The notes: a model not told the origin generated them from the sequence alone. 64,000 nt of DNA from Isochrysis galbana (GCA_018136815.1 CM030942.1:285551-349550); one strand, 5' to 3'. Shown: positions 22,676 through 35,295, numbered from the stretch's first letter. Numbers and translations are program-made.

Positions 22676-25600
22676 TCAGATGAAGTTTCGCCGGCGTGGG
22701 CTGCTTGGAGTGGCCAATTCTATCGGCGACGGAGCACTCTCATGCCCCGAAAAAGCGAAAAAAAACGACGACTCAACGGCGTCATTTGCGCTGTTCGAGG
22801 ATCTGCTCGAATGAAAGTTGCCGTTGGCGTTCTGCGCCGAGTATGGGAGCTGCCCAAGTTCCGGTGGGGTGAGTCGGCCAGCTTCTTCACTAGTTAGCCT
22901 TACTCTCTCCCTTTGGGGGCTATTGTTGCCGGATTGGATCCCATCAGGGAGCACAAAGGCGAGTACTAGCGGCGACGTGAGCAGGCTCATCGCTGTAGTG
23001 CCGAGGAGTAGCAAGTAGGTATCGCGCTCGAGTAGCCCAAGGGAGCGCCCTCGAGAGGCAATGAGGAACCCGAACTCTCCAATGTGTGCCAGGCCGACAG
23101 AACAGCGGAGGGAGAGGCTCCAATCGTATCCAAACACTCGCACAAGCGGTGCGCCAATGGCCATTTTCAACAACAGAGCGAGGATAGCGAGCATCAGTAC
23201 TTGACTAAAATGACCGAATAGAAAGGCAGGCGATATGACCATGCCGATGGCAAAAAAAAAGAGGGCGCCAAACGTATCTTTGATGGGTTCAAGCAAGTGG
23301 ACGGCGCGTGTGGCGGTGTCAGGCAGGGCTCGAGCCCAAACCAAGCCGGCGGCGAAAGAACCCAGCTCGATCGAGATCCCAAGGTGATCGGTGAACGCAC
23401 CCGAAGTAAGCGCCACTGCCAATGGAAATAAGACACTTAGCTCGTGCGACTTGGTGGAGCGAACGGCGCGCACAACAATAGGGAGGAATAGCCGCAGCAG
23501 CAGTAGGCAAACGGTGCTAACCATGGCGGCAGCAGCGGTGTGGAGGAGTGCCCCGGATAGGTTGGCAGAGGATCGCAGCACGGGAAGGGCACCAAGGACC
23601 AGTCCGACAGACAGGTCCTGAGTGACAAGGACGCCGAGCATCAAGGTACCTTCCGACGTAGAGACGGCGTGTCTGGCCTGTTCACAGACAATGGCCGGGG
23701 TACTAAACATGCCAACTAGGTTCTCCACAGTAAAGGTAGGCGACCCCGTTCCCCCGAACCCCTCTCCCCCAACTCCCCCCCCCCCCCCCCCCCCCGTGCC
23801 GTGTACGGACATAGAAGGAAGATCGTACGAGGGCCGCACTCACTAGCGATTGGTACCTGTAGGCATCGCAGAACGACAGCTGTGGAGGCCATGGAGAGGC
23901 AGAGGCCGATGAATATGGATGATACCAACGGCAGGTGGAAAGCGATGGTGCCGATGAGGGCACAAGCGACCGAAGTTACCAACTGCTGCAGAAACCCACC
24001 CACAAGAGCCACGTGCCTGCCGCCGAACGGATGATGCTAAAAGTGAGAGTGAGACGGGAGATGCTCCCAGAGGGGAACAATGGAATGCAAAAGCTAGACG
24101 CAATATCTTTCCCCTTCCGCCTGTTCGCCTCTTGGGATATTTGCGAAACGGCAAACAATGACCCGCCTAGCGGAGCTTCCACGGCGTTGACGGGCAAATG
24201 CACCGGACATGCGCTATCCGAGTCAGGTCAAGCTCTACTCCTAGAGAAAACAAGATGAGGGCGACACCCAGCTGCGCAAGCGCCTCTGTTTGGATCACCT
24301 ATTGTAGGCGGAGGGGATGGCGAGCAAAAATCACTTGTAGCGACGGTAGCGCAGACAGGTCGGGATGGGTGGTGGGTGCAATTGGAGGGCTCAGACGTCT
24401 CACTGCAACGAAGCGGAAGTGGCTAGTCGCCCCGCTTTCAGACCATATCGCTTTCAGACCATATCGACTTGGTCCTTGGTACACTACAGCTTCAAATTGT
24501 GGTCTTGGTGTCCCCGTCAATTTCCTCATTAGAAACAAGGAATACTCGTGTAATGCGGATGGATTCTTCTCATTTCAAACATAAGCACACCTCATGGATA
24601 AGCGAGGCGCCATGAGGACCAGCAGCCATCCCCGAGATGAGGTAGCCAAGGAGGAGCGGTTGACCAAGCATGGACGCGACCATTCCCCCAGTAGTCGTCG
24701 AGCAGACTGCAACGACGATGTCGGAAACAAGAGACGCGTCGCCCTGCATCGTTGCTTCACGCATCTGTACGAGTGGAACGAAGTTCAGCGACTGACCCAG
24801 CATGGCGGAAACGCGTCTAGGACTTGAGCAGTTTCTGGGGAATGCCTGCTCTGCTGAAAGCGAAAACGGGTCACAAGCCGAGAATGGCTCTCGTATGCGT
24901 GCCCTTTCACATGGCGGAGGAGGGCCGGGCCCCCGCCTACCTGCGCGAGAACGTACTCGTTGCCGTCTTCATCAAGCAACGCAGATGCTGAATTGCCTGT
25001 CGCAAGCCTGCCAAGAGACACATTCCGCACGACGGAGAACACCGTGAAGCTTGATGGTCGCTCCTGTTCGGCCGACTCGGAGTCCGGAGTTAGCGTCACC
25101 GCCGCAGCGTGGACTGCATCTGCCCAAGTCCCCAGTATCCAACGGCAAAAGTCGTTGGCGAGCTCCAGCAGGCGCTCCGCTGGCTCAGTCACGACCGTTC
25201 CGGTTATAGTGCGCCGGGCTGCATGCGCATTCTTCTCCGCACAGCCAGAACAAAACATATCAGCCAAAAGGGGCCTCAGCGAGACGGCCAGGCTTCGCGC
25301 TTGAGGCAGCTCGCCTGTTGCGGCGATTGAAGCGACAGTGACTGCGCTAACGAGCGCTGCCGAAGGGGTCGGCTGGGCAAGCAGCCTCTGCTCCAGCTCG
25401 TACGATCGCATGCTGAGGAGGGAGTGCATGTTGCGTAACTCGCTGCTCCTGATGCTCCTTGGTCTGATCAATCTTTGCCAAGAGTCTAGTGCCCGAGCAA
25501 CGGCAGTGGGACTCGAGGTGGTCAGCATGAGGGCCAGGGCGGCGGCGCGAACCTCCCGTGAGCCGCCTGTGGGCGACCTATCGGGCAGCGTCTTTGCGAC

Positions 25601-25858
25601 TCGCGCGGCAATCATCAGCCGCCACTCCGTCCTCATGTGAACTCCGTAAATATGCTGCTTCTCGAGGCGTCCGGAGACGTTGCGGAGCCAGGGGAGCAGG
25701 CTCTCCTCGACGTGCAGATCTGCACCGTACCGGAGCGAGACGCCAGCCTCCCCCTTGCCCTGGGCAGTCGCGAGCTGCACAATCACTGCCGCCGCGCCAA
25801 GGAGGCAGGAGCCAGCGCCAAGGACATACGGCCAGAGCGGCGGCGGAGGGCGGCGCAT
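22676..25858 (-). CDS. TMCO3: Cation/proton antiporter of the TMCO3/KEA4-6 type (CPA2)
   Basis: Five exons on the minus strand: 24941-25858, 24591-24764, 24204-24298, 23857-24016 and 22676-23677, with phases 0, 0, 2 and 0 at the junctions; 782 residues. The N-terminal 300 residues start with a signal anchor (WPYVLGAGSCLLGAAAVIVQ) and are alpha-helical. From NEYVLAQMREATM onwards the sequence follows the CPA2 fold: SMLGQPLLLGYLISGMAAGP, ALILFSLGVELDL, FIGLCLSMASTAVV, LGVLVTQDLSVGLV, then further membrane helices to about residue 690. The closest pattern I know is animal TMCO3 and plant KEA4-6, K+/H+ exchangers of endomembranes. Exon C-D is joined at HV-R-HVALVGG; an alternative acceptor 9 bp upstream would break the frame. 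The Ser/Asn-rich C-terminal tail lacks a regulatory RCK domain. Confidence 0.82.
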
Positions 25859-26270
25859 GACAGGACGGGGCCGCACGCACCCCGCCCCGCCCTCGCGCCT
25901 CGCCCTTCTTCTTTCCCCCAGTGCCCCCGCAACCCTTCCCTTCCCTTCCGGTCGAATGGCCCTCCTCTGCCCCGCACCCCCTACCACCCCTTTCCCGCCT
26001 CCCGGGCCCCCGCCTCGCCCTTGGGCCGCTCCCCCCCCCCGCCCCTCCCCCCTCCCCCCCCCCCCCCGGGGGGGGGGGGGCGCAGACGGCGGGCCGGCGG
26101 GCCGGCCTCCCCCTTCCCCCCCCCCCCCCCCTTCCCCCCTTCCCCCCTCCCCCCCCCCTTCCCCCCCCCGCACGCGCGGGCGAGAGGAGGCGAGGGGCCG
26201 ACCCGCACCGCCGGCACCGCCGCGCCTCTCCCTACGGCCGTGCGAATCGCCTGATGAGATCGATGGATGA
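25859..26270. promoter_or_regulatory. Upstream region of the antiporter gene, extreme C/G runs
   Basis: On the plus strand this is C-rich with several runs of more than 10 C and one of G near 26066-26080. The minus-strand frame continues open through it but encodes only Gly/Arg/Pro low complexity, so I start the antiporter at 25858. Such runs can form G-quadruplexes on the transcribed strand. Confidence 0.4.
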
Positions 26271-27899
26271 GAAGTCTGTCCAACCACAAACCAACCAACC
26301 CTCCCCCACCCCCACCCACCCTTCTGCCCAGTCCCTCCCTCTTCTGCCCGTGTCTCCTTCCTCCCTCGCTCTGGCTGCGCACGCTGGGCGTGTCGCCTCT
26401 GTCGCCGGGGCGCGGACATCCCCGCCTCTACACTCTCTCCACGTGGGCAATTATTGCCTCCGAGACATCCCACTGCTTGGCATCACGGGGGCAGTCGAGT
26501 GGGAGAGCGCCGCGCCATCTCCCAATGCCCGGCCAATGCCCTCCAAATAATGCTCCCCCACCGCCTCCGTTGACGCCTTCACGAGCCCCCTCGGAAGGGA
26601 AGAAGGCCCCGGCCCCAAAGACGAAGGCTCTCGTTCTCGTTCTCGCCCCTCGTTCCTAACCCTCAGCCACTACCACTACCGACGCACGCCCCTTCAGCCG
26701 CGGTTCGCCGTTTTCTCCGGCCGTCGTTCGTTCCCCCCCCGCGCTGTTGTATTCCTGCCCATCTGAAGGCTGTAGGCATGAATATTCGTGTAAGGTACGC
26801 GCTCACAATTACAATTGAACAGTTCCCCGTGTTGCCACTGACGCACAAGACACACAGATTCGGATTCCCCATGGTCTCAAGTCCAGGTTTTCAGATTTTG
26901 GTCTCGAAATTTGAGATTCAAATTTTGTTTTTGCTCCCTTTCCCTTGACCCAGTCGAGTCATATTCGACAAGGTGCGCGAGGGTAGCGAGGGCAATGGGC
27001 TCGGCCACTAGGGCAGTGTATCTTTATTTGACTTTATGCTCTGTCACTAGTCGAAGTGGATGAACAAAGAAGTCCATGCCGCCCGCCCGGTCGCGGTGCC
27101 AAGTTAGCCGCTCTAGCCCTCGGTGACTAGTGCGGTTCACGTGAGCGTCTTGAGTTTTGTGATACTTTCGTGCACATTGAAGTCCAACAATACGAGTATG
27201 GCTCATGGTCCAGTGTGCATAGAAGCGGGTCTTGTGGACCCAGTAAGTTGGCGTCACAAATTTCCTCGTCATTTGATGTTTATGCCTCGCAGGAAGGGCC
27301 TCACTAAAAATATACCGGGAGGGGGGCCCGACTGTATTTCGCGCTCCGCCTTCGAAGGCCCGAAATTCGGTAATTTTTGAAATTTTCGCCGGATAACCCC
27401 CAATTTTTTTCGCTGATCCATCTCATCGGAACCCTTAGGGAGCTTATTTAGCCCTTCAATCTCCCATTGTAGCTGGTGCCATCCGCACCCCCATAGTGAG
27501 TGACCGGGCTATCTGAGTGGGGGCGCGCGCATTGGCATGTCAATTGCCGGAAGGAAGGGCTGGATAGCTGGGGCGGGTGTCGGGTGTGTGTGTGCTGGAA
27601 GTGACACTTCTGCCCTTTGAGGACGGCAGAGGACGGGGTTCCAGCCCCGCAACCCCGAAAGTGGCCTTTGGTGGGCACTAGCATCCTTCATTGTAGCCCC
27701 AACGCACCAAAATCTACTAAAAAAAAACTCCCTGGCCACCGCGAAAAAAACACCGCATTGTCTTCGCTCGTACTCGCCACCATGAAACAATTGGCTTCTG
27801 AAACTTTGCAGAAGCTCTTATGATAGCATGAGACACCTCTCCATGCATTCACATCGACTTTTGGGTGCGATTGTGAAAAGTCGATTTTTCCCGTCCCCA
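26271..27899. other. Intergenic region, no supported gene
   Basis: Many short C-rich or AT-rich ORFs with no protein-like composition. I see nothing that I can support as a gene, although an A+T-richer patch (26870-26950, 27290-27440) resembles decayed repeat DNA. Confidence 0.35.
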
Positions 27900-28175
27900 C
27901 CTCTACTAGCTAGCGAGCTAGGGGGAGAGAGAGAGAATGAGAATGAGAGCTTCTTAGGTCCAAGGTAGACACGAGGGGCTACAACGCGGGGACTCAAAAA
28001 GCTGCTGACCAACAGAGACAGACAAACTAAACCAAACGGGGCGAAAACTAACCACACTTGGACGGACGACCGAGCGTCGGCACCAAGGCAACTTAGCAGC
28101 GCACGGACATGCGACAGAGGGCAGAGGGGACGGCACAACGAGGGCAGACCTCGCTGGGGGAGCTGCGACCGAGGT
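27900..28175 (-). repeat. Dispersed repeat, inverted copy at 51.2-51.5 kb
   Basis: The reverse complement of this segment matches about 51225-51475 along most of its length, with shared blocks such as GAGAATGAGAATGAGA, AAACTAAACCAAAC and CTAGCTAGCGAGCTAG. Divergence with small indels shows an old copy. The partner lies just right of the direct-repeat unit at 50.9 kb and contains no recognised gene. Confidence 0.7.
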
Positions 28176-28938
28176 ATAACAGAAGACGGACGACAATCGT
28201 GGAACGTTTGATGTCATCAAGCGAAAGTAGGAGAAGAGACGATATACCCATCAACGAGACCTTGAGAGTTAAAATAGCTCGCCGGCTAAAAGTAAAAGTC
28301 TGTCCTCGTATGGAATACGACAGCAGCGCGCCCGGCATCGGTTCGAAGTTGAGCTTTTCAAGCTTTTGCGATTTTAGATTTTAGCGTCTTTTGTCAGTTT
28401 TCGATTACGTTTTGTTGTGGGGGCCCAAGGGGGGGGTCCGGGTCCTAATGGGCCCCGGATATGTGCTAATTGGGTGTATTGGGAACTTTCTCCCGAAAAA
28501 AATCCTCAAATTTCCTCAATTCTGAGATGGTCATTTTTTCACCCCTAATAAAAAAACACTGTTTGACCGCCCTACGATTTTATAGCGCCTAATAAAAATG
28601 GGGCACATCCATAAAGCTCAGCATGCCTCTAGTGCTAAGGGATGAGGGACCGTGCCTCATCGGCAACGGAGCCCCTCCCCCGCGATCCCGCGATGGGGTG
28701 TGTGCGCGGTTGGTGCATGGCTCGTCCGGTGTATGTGGCTAGGGATGCTAGCCAACAAGACCTCTTACAAGACTACAATTTCTAACGTCTTCGCTCTTCT
28801 CACTGAGTCCCATAGACCATACAAAGATAGGTTGGGCCAAACACCTTCCACGTCTCTACGTCTCCACCCTCGGAAGTGAGAAAGGATTGACCTAGAGGAG
28901 CAGAGCTCTAGTGCCCTTGCTTTTTGTTTTTGCGTGCG
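28176..28938. other. Intergenic region upstream of the cyclophilin gene
   Basis: AT-rich patches and G/C runs; no gene supported. The promoter of the cyclophilin gene should lie toward the right end. Confidence 0.35.
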
Positions 28939-29445
28939 ATGTCTGGTGTCGGCTCTTTGCCTGGGTTGCAGGCGGGCAATCCTGTGGTCTTCATGGACAT
29001 CGCGATCGGCGGGCACTCGACCGGACGGATCAAGATGGAGGTGTGTGGCCGCACGCTCGCCGCCTGCCTACCAACCCAGTGCTCAGCAGCCCGTGCCGGT
29101 GCCTGCAGCTTTTCGCTGACTCTGTCCCGAAGACAGCCGAGAACTTCAGGCAAGTGCCACAAAGCCAGAAAGCATTTGTTTGAAAGCGCGCGAGGACACG
29201 GGCGCGCGCGGAAAGGGGATGGAGATGTCTGGGTGCGGCTGGGGCGGGGGTTGATGCACGTAAGAAACGGCGGCGTACAATGATCGGGAAGGGGGCGGCA
29301 CATGCGGCAAGCTGATCAAACTGAGGGCAGCTGGTGGCAGGCGCATGTCGGGCACTGGCGCCTTTGCGTTGACCGGTGAGCGGAGCCCGCGCGCAGGAGA
29401 CACACATTTGACAGCTCGTCTCTCCGCATGCCGTAGACAGCTATG
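28939..29445 (+). CDS. PPIH: Cyclophilin (PPIH/CYP22-like), truncated by a gap
   Basis: Exon 1 is 28939-29040 (MSGVGSLPGL to GRIKME), exon 2 is 29109-29149 (LFADSVPKTAENF plus AG), and exon 3 starts at 29437 and runs into the N gap after 9 bases. Joined, they read NPVVFMDIAIGGH, then GRIKMELFADSVPKTAENFR and QL plus a partial codon starting TG. This is the N-terminal third of a cyclophilin-type peptidyl-prolyl isomerase, and the NPVVF.D..IGG start resembles spliceosomal cyclophilin H and plant CYP22. The catalytic Arg and the rest of the fold must lie in the gap, so the true gap is longer than 100 bases or the gene is broken. Intron 2 uses a GC donor (GCAAGT). The start codon is the first Met of the open frame. 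Confidence 0.78.
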
Positions 29446-29545
29446 NNNNNNNNNNNNNNNNNNNNNNNNNNNNNNNNNNNNNNNNNNNNNNNNNNNNNNN
29501 NNNNNNNNNNNNNNNNNNNNNNNNNNNNNNNNNNNNNNNNNNNNN
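29446..29545. other. Assembly gap (100 N)
   Basis: Falls inside the cyclophilin gene and probably also removes the 5' end of the exostosin gene that follows. Confidence 0.99.
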
Positions 29546-29576
29546 ATGCTGAACGCCCTCCTCTTCACCTACACAG

Positions 29577-31855
29577 GCACTCCTGAATGAGGAGAGTGCT
29601 CGCGCAGCGGTGGTGACCACGGTGGCTTCGGCTGTCAACGAGCCCCGATTCACCGGTGCAGTACGTGACGGCATTCTCTTCCGAAAGGCAGCCGCTCGGA
29701 TGACTTGGCCAGCGGGATCAATCATGCCGTCACTCCGGAAAACGCCAAGGGAAGGTCATGTGGGGCCAAGTGGCCCTCAACAGAGCAGCAACAAGGACAC
29801 GCCTGCTTGGTGCGAGGCGACCGCCGGGGGAGATGCGCCGAGCACTAAATGTGGATGCAGCTACCCAGGCATCCACGGCGAACTGTGCGAGGAGCGGCAC
29901 GAGGCGTTTTGCTTGAATCAGTGCTCTGGTAACGGGAGATGTGCCGAGCTCGGAGGTTTCTGCAATTGCGACAGCGGCTACTTTGGGGTTGATTGCTCGT
30001 TGACTGTCGAGCGCGGTCAAGTGGTGCTACACGCCAACCATCCTGCGAGACGCCGAGAACAGGTTGGCCGGAGCGGGCTCAGGGAGGAGCACGCCCAAGG
30101 GGGCGGCACTGCACAGCACGAAAGTGATGGTGGATCCAGGTCGCCCCGCATTTACGTTTACGAGCTGCCGGATCATACCTCGCTCGTGCTACAGTACCGT
30201 GCTGCCGAACACATGTACGTGCATGAAAAGCTCGAGCGATGTTGCGTGCACTCGCGTCTCCTCCTTTTCTATCGGGCTGAATTGACTATCCCCCCTTAAT
30301 TTAGGTGTACTCCACGCAAATTCTCCTCGTCGAACAAAACGGTTTGGAACAGCGGGTACGCGTACTCAATTGATGTCGCGTTGCACGAGGCTCTCCTCCG
30401 ACACACTCATCGCGTGGCGTCGCCTGAAGATGCCGACTTTTTCTACATCCCGACGTATCTTTCGTGAGTAAATTAGCCGATGGGGGCTTGCCATGGGCCG
30501 TTCTCACACAGCCCCCGCCGTTCTAATACCTCTACAGGCCCATTTTGCCCGCTCACATCGTTGTGATGTTGGACCATCGCAGATGTGCCATCCTACCGGT
30601 ATTCGACTATGTTGGACCGGCCGCTTACATGCAAGGATTCCCCATGCGGCCGGTGCGCCGCCACCCTTTGCCAGCTCCTGCTTGCATTCGTATGTTGGCA
30701 GGTCGGATCAAAGTACCGTTGTCAGATGATGCAATCCTCTACACGCTCGTCGTTTGGCAGGTGACGGCCATGCGGATGCTCGCAGATGCGGTCGAACAAG
30801 TGAAGTCTCAAGGCCCGTATTGGCAGCGCTCAGGTGGGCGAGATCACATTGTACTCATCTCACACGATGAAGGAGGCTGTTGGGCACCGCAGGAGGTTGC
30901 AGACCGTGCCATCATCTTGTCGCATTGGGGTAGAATGGACGCTCGGCCGCATTCCTCGTCGCGATACATGGCCGACAACTGGGAATCAGATTGGCGAAGC
31001 CCGATTCGTGGGATTGACGGGCGTGTGTGGACCTTTGGTAGCGGCTCCAGATCCATGATCGGCATCCACCCTTGCTACAACCCACGGAAGGACATATTGA
31101 TCCCAGTCTTCACGAATCCAGACCGGATATTGTCGTCTTATTGGCTGGCTGAACCGCCTGCTGCCTCGGGTGGGAGTCCCGCGTTGGCGCTGCTCGATGC
31201 GCCGCGACCAACCCTCGCTTACTTCTCGGGAAACTTGGCAACGAACGAGCCAATCAAGTACTCACGTGGAGTTCGTCACCGTTTGGTGGCTACCTTCAAG
31301 GGCAAACCCGGTTGGATGCTCGTGGGAGGACGGGGCAGCGCGTACGCACGGGACCTCTCGACCTCCCAATTTTGCATCGTGCCGCCGGGCGGCGACGGCT
31401 GGTCATCTCGAGTCGACGACGCTGTTCGTCATGGATGCATCCCTGTCATTCTGATTGATAATGTGCACCTGCCATTCGAATCTCTCCTTGACTATGACGC
31501 CTTTGCACTGCGTGTCCCCGAGGCCCACGTGGAGAAGCTCGACGAGCTCTTACGTGCAGTCCCTGAAGAACGCAAGCGAAGAATGCGCATTGCGATGAGG
31601 GCGGTGTGGACGCGATTTGCGTACACGAGAATCGTGCTTGACGACGATGTTTACCTGCCATCACGCCGGAGTGATGGCCTCCAACTGCCGCGATCGGAGT
31701 CCGTCGCACGGCTGCGGAAGCAAATAATGCAGCGGGGAATCGCAGATGCTCCTGACGCGTTGGACACGATATTGATGGCGCTGCATGCGAAGATGCGATC
31801 CACTAGTCACGGCGGTGCTTGCGAAGGCTTGATGCCTCCGGGAAGGCCGCTGTAA
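29577..31855 (+). CDS. Exostosin-family glycosyltransferase (GT47) with EGF-like module, 5' partial
   Basis: Exons 29577-30214, 30305-30463 and 30538-31855 join in frame (705 codons with stop). The first donor is GTACGT and the join reads AAEH-M-CTPRK. A Cys-rich EGF-like module near residues 90-140 (GCSYPGIHGELCEERH, CSGNGRCAELGGFCNCDSGY) precedes IYVYELP, the usual start of the exostosin domain. ALHEALLRHTHRVASPEDAD and FFYIPTY follow the exostosin pattern for heparan or xylan-type transferases. The C-terminal half has FCIVPPGGDGWSSRVDDAVR then HGCIPVIL, the conserved nucleotide-sugar binding region. The protein would act in the Golgi; the signal anchor is missing, presumably in the gap. 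The acceptor of a further upstream exon is visible at 29576. Substrate cannot be inferred. Confidence 0.85.
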
Positions 31856-32237
31856 TTATGCATTTTCGATGTACGAGCAGCCGAGAAGGATGCAGTTTTT
31901 GCCAGATAGATCGACTCCATCTTAGGCCATGACGACTCCGACTATCCAGGACTTGTTCATAGCATACATTCTCCGTCTCTACAATCACGTTGATGTTCGC
32001 GGTGGTCAATTTTGCTTTTCGCGCCGTCAGCCGACTGCCTTGCAGTGTATCTAGTCCCACGCTCTCAAGCTTACTTCTTCACGTGCACCGCTATTGCTAT
32101 ACTATGGTAATTGTCTTGTTAGACGGGGCGAGGTCGCAGCTAGTTTTGCTTTGCGCTTGTCTCGAGCTATTTTTTTCTATCTTAATGGTAGGGCTACTTA
32201 GTAATCGCCGGGGTTGGTATGGGTCTACAATAATGTT

Positions 32238-32945
32238 ATTGAGCATTAGTACCTCTTCTCTCACTAGCCTTGGACCAACACGCCAAGCCGCCACGCACAT
32301 GACCCCACCAAATCCCAAGGCACAAAGAAAACTAAGCGCACCTGATTATGATTATACAGTATACCTCCCCCCTCGCAGCCCTCGGCGTCCCGTTAGCCGT
32401 TAGAACTCCCCACAAGCTCATTGGGGTGAAGGCCCAGTTAGTCGCCAAGGTAACAAACATGTACATTGAATAAAATAAAATAATCAATGTTATATCCTAG
32501 CCACCCCCACTAGCTAATTGGACACAACGTTTCGCAGTCCCGGAATCCCGCCATGCCTGACGAGCTAGGTGTCCGAGTGATACATACCGAGGTCGCGTTC
32601 CATCGAAAGAGTACCATGCCATGCGAACAATCTTATTATTTGCTACACCCCGTAAGGTTAACTTATTTATTGTTATTGTAATATGTAATATACTAATAAT
32701 CCTCCCAACCTCATCTACCCAGAGAGAGGTCCTCAAGCAAAGTCGCGTTCCGTCGGATTTTAATCTAACTGAGCATTAGTACCACTACTCTCACTAGCCC
32801 GGTACTAACACGACAGCCCTCAGCGCACCTGCCCGTACACCTTGGCGCGTGCTGTTGACACAGATACATACACCTATGCACCCCTCCAAATCTCCCCCCT
32901 CGCATGCCCCCGGCTCCCATTCTAACTCCCCACAAGTTAAAATGA
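32238..32945 (+). repeat. Diverged direct duplication (two units about 530 bp apart)
   Basis: GAGCATTAGTACC and CTCTCACTAGCC occur in the same order at about 32238-32275 and 32770-32805. Both are followed by CCTCCCCCCTCG-type sequence and by AACTCCCCACAAG at about 32403 and 32924. The units are diverged; no gene content seen. Confidence 0.55.
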
Positions 32946-33319
32946 GGGAAAACCCATTGAGGCGGACCGATCGACGCCGGTCGACTCTCCGGGAAAAAGC
33001 ACCGGGGGGGGGGGGGGGGGACCTCTCGTCAAAGAAGAAGAACGGCCCTTACCAGCTCACGCCGCGAGCGGTTCTCGAGAAATAAGCAACTGACTGCGCC
33101 CCGAGGATACCTGCCACAAGTGTATCCCAAGACGTCTTGAGCCGCTCCCTTCCCATCTCCCTCCTGTCGCCAGCCGCCCCCCTCCGCCCGTTTGCTAATG
33201 CAAACGGGTCTCGTTTCTCACCACACTGCATCGGGGGGGGGTGCAAATCCCCTCCTCTCCCTCGTTCCATTCTCTTCCGCCCCAGTCCCTGCGGCGCGTC
33301 GCCATGCGGCGCGCCATGG

Positions 33320-33712
33320 CCTGCTCTCAGAGGTCCTTCAGGGGCGTCCAGAGGGTCAGCAGGGGCAGCTCAGGGGGCAGTGGAGGCTGGGGCTCAGCCC
33401 CTGGCCCCCCCTGCCTCTCCCTCGCTCGCCTCGCTGGCCTTGGGTGCCGCCCTGAGTCCCCTGTCTGCCTGGCGACCAGGGATGGGGGGGGGAGTCAGTA
33501 CGAGAGCTGGCCCATGCGGGCCTGGGAGTGCGGCTCGCGGCCCGCGCCCACTAGGGGTCTGGGCCAGAATGATGATTGCCCAGCCCCTGCCAGAGGGCCA
33601 GAGGGCAGGGGCTGAGGTTGGATGTACGGGCTCACCCCGGGGGGTGTCCGCGATGGAGAGAGGGGGCGCGAGGCCCCCATTGACCCCCACTTATAAAAGT
33701 AGGTTATGTCGT
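33320..33712 (+). mobile_element. Non-autonomous derivative of the 40.6-41.8 kb element
   Basis: The left part, with GCAGTGGAGGCTGGGGCTCA and GGCGACCAGGGA, matches 40665-40830. The right part, with CCCCGGGGGGTGTCC and GCGAGGCCCCCATTGACCCC followed by AAAAGTAGGTT, matches 41700-41775. In the 40.6 kb copy these blocks are separated by about 900 bp including a zinc-finger ORF, and here by about 100 bp. The simplest reading is an internally deleted copy. A weaker relative of the left block is at 46250-46340. Confidence 0.6.
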
Positions 33713-34249
33713 CGGATTTTAATTCTAATATTACAAAACAAGTTTCATTAAGCGGTCTTAATGCGATTTGTATTTGTACTAATAAAATCTCATGAGACAG
33801 GTGTGATGAGTAAGTAGCAGTCACTTCGACATGCGCACGGCGTGCACAGATGCGCGCCCTCTGCGCGGGGGGCGCCGTGCGCCGTGCGCGCGCATGGAAC
33901 CTTGGTCTGGATGTGCACGCCGTCGAGATTTCGCCAGGTGCACGCCGTGCGTGCGTCCGGAAGCCAGACTCCAGACTCCCCGCCCCTGAAGTCCGATCCA
34001 AGGAGCTCAAAACTCAAAACTCATGGACTAATGTGCGCCCTTGAATGACACTCGGCTGAGGTCTTGCAGCTGCCCCCTCCCCGAAGATGGAAGCGGAGCC
34101 TTCCGCCTTCCGAGATACCACATGAAAAGGAACGGCAAACGACCTTCCGCTTCAGCACTACGCACTACCGCCCCCACAACCCGAGCCCTTAAGTAGAGCA
34201 CGAGAGGAGTCGCCGCAAGGCAGGTTGAGAGGAGTGAGAGAGTGCGCGG

Positions 34250-34325
34250 GCGTGGCTATACGTCAGAGACCCAAAGCCGCGAGCGAGTCGTGGCTATACG
34301 TCAGAGACCCAAAGCCGCGAGCGAG
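34250..34325 (+). repeat. Tandem 36-bp repeat, two copies
   Basis: The unit, starting GTGGCTATACGTCAGAGACC and ending GCGAGCGA, occurs twice in direct succession. Each copy contains ACGTCAG, which resembles a cAMP-response-type element, though this may be chance. Confidence 0.8.
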
Positions 34326-34533
34326 GCCAGACTATTTAATTGTTTTTGTCCATCTATGATCCCTGCAGCCACCAAAACCAAAATTGATTTTCACAACATC
34401 ACAACAGTAGCGCAGATAGTCGCACTCATTCATTTCATACGTACACGTATCAGGTACTCAAACTACCAGTCACAACATCATAACAGCAGCACACACGCAA
34501 TGAGAAGAAAGGTATCGTATATCTTTTCAGCTT

Positions 34534-35295
34534 TTAGATGACGAGCAACGTCTCATCACGCCCACTCTTCTCCCAAGCACGACGCAAACGTTCTGCCGCC
34601 TCCCCGCCGATGTGAATGCTGGATAGCCAAAGTTCATCAAGCGGGCATTTCACATCGAGAACTGCCTTAGCGAATGCATCAGCAGCACCATCGCCCAGAT
34701 TGTCGTTGGCATTGAGGCGTAGAATGTGCAGTGAGGGTGTTGAGGACAAGGCAGCGGCAAGAGCTGATGCTCCATCATCTCCCACGGCATTGTGCGCCAT
34801 GTCGAGCTCGCGGAGCTGGGTTTCTGGGAGAGCATCAGCTATGACACGAGCTGCCTCGTCATCAAGCTACAGAGCAAGCGGCGAGGGGGTGATGACGTTG
34901 ACAAGCTGTGGCCTGTGATGCCATTGCGCACTGTAGGCTGCAATGTAGCGCTGCCTGTGTGAGCTGGCCCGGACCTGGTTTTGGAAGAGGAAGAGGACTT
35001 CGACGCCGGCCTTCATGAGCTGCGCCAACCGAGGGGCGTCCTTCGCGCTCAGCTCCTCCCATCCCAGACTGACTCTCTTGAGGCAATTATTCTCGCCAAG
35101 CGCTTTTGCTGTCCCCTCGACGTGCTGCAGCCACGAGAGGCCGACAGCCGGATCAATGGCGGGGAGCGGCCGTCGCTCCCGGCATGGGCCTGACTTTTCC
35201 TTGGCCGCTGCTGACTCCTCCATCTGTCCGAGCAGCGGAAAGGTGTACGCGGGCACGGCGGCGAGTAGGGCGACCGCCGCCAGCCGCCGCACCAT
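34534..35295 (-). CDS. Leucine-rich-repeat (RNI-type) protein with leader peptide
   Basis: Exon 1 is 34975-35295 and exon 2 is 34534-34866, with a GT-AG intron in phase 0; 217 residues. The N-terminus MVRRLAAVALLAAVPAYTFP is a good signal peptide. The repeats resemble the ribonuclease-inhibitor type: LKRVSLGWEELSAKDAPRL, LDDEAARVIADAL, LRELDMAHNAVGDDGASAL and LHILRLNANDNLGDGAA, in units of about 28 residues. Such proteins bind other proteins; the partner is unknown. The leader could direct secretion or plastid import. The joined junction FLFQNQ-LDDEAARV restores a regular repeat, which supports the intron. It has only about five repeats, so it is small for its class. Confidence 0.72.

Larger units (their letters stand above)
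31856..34533. other. Intergenic, repeat-rich region
   Basis: No supported gene between the exostosin and the leucine-rich-repeat gene. It includes a diverged duplication (32238-32420 and 32769-32945), an AT-rich patch near 32460-32760, a poly-G run near 33003-33020, the transposon derivative at 33.3-33.7 kb and a tandem 36-bp repeat near 34.25 kb, each listed separately. Confidence 0.45.

Noticed and set aside
25859..26473. 205-residue N-terminal extension of the antiporter
   Set aside because: It is Gly/Arg-rich low complexity from G/C homopolymers; a better start at 25858 directly precedes a signal-anchor.
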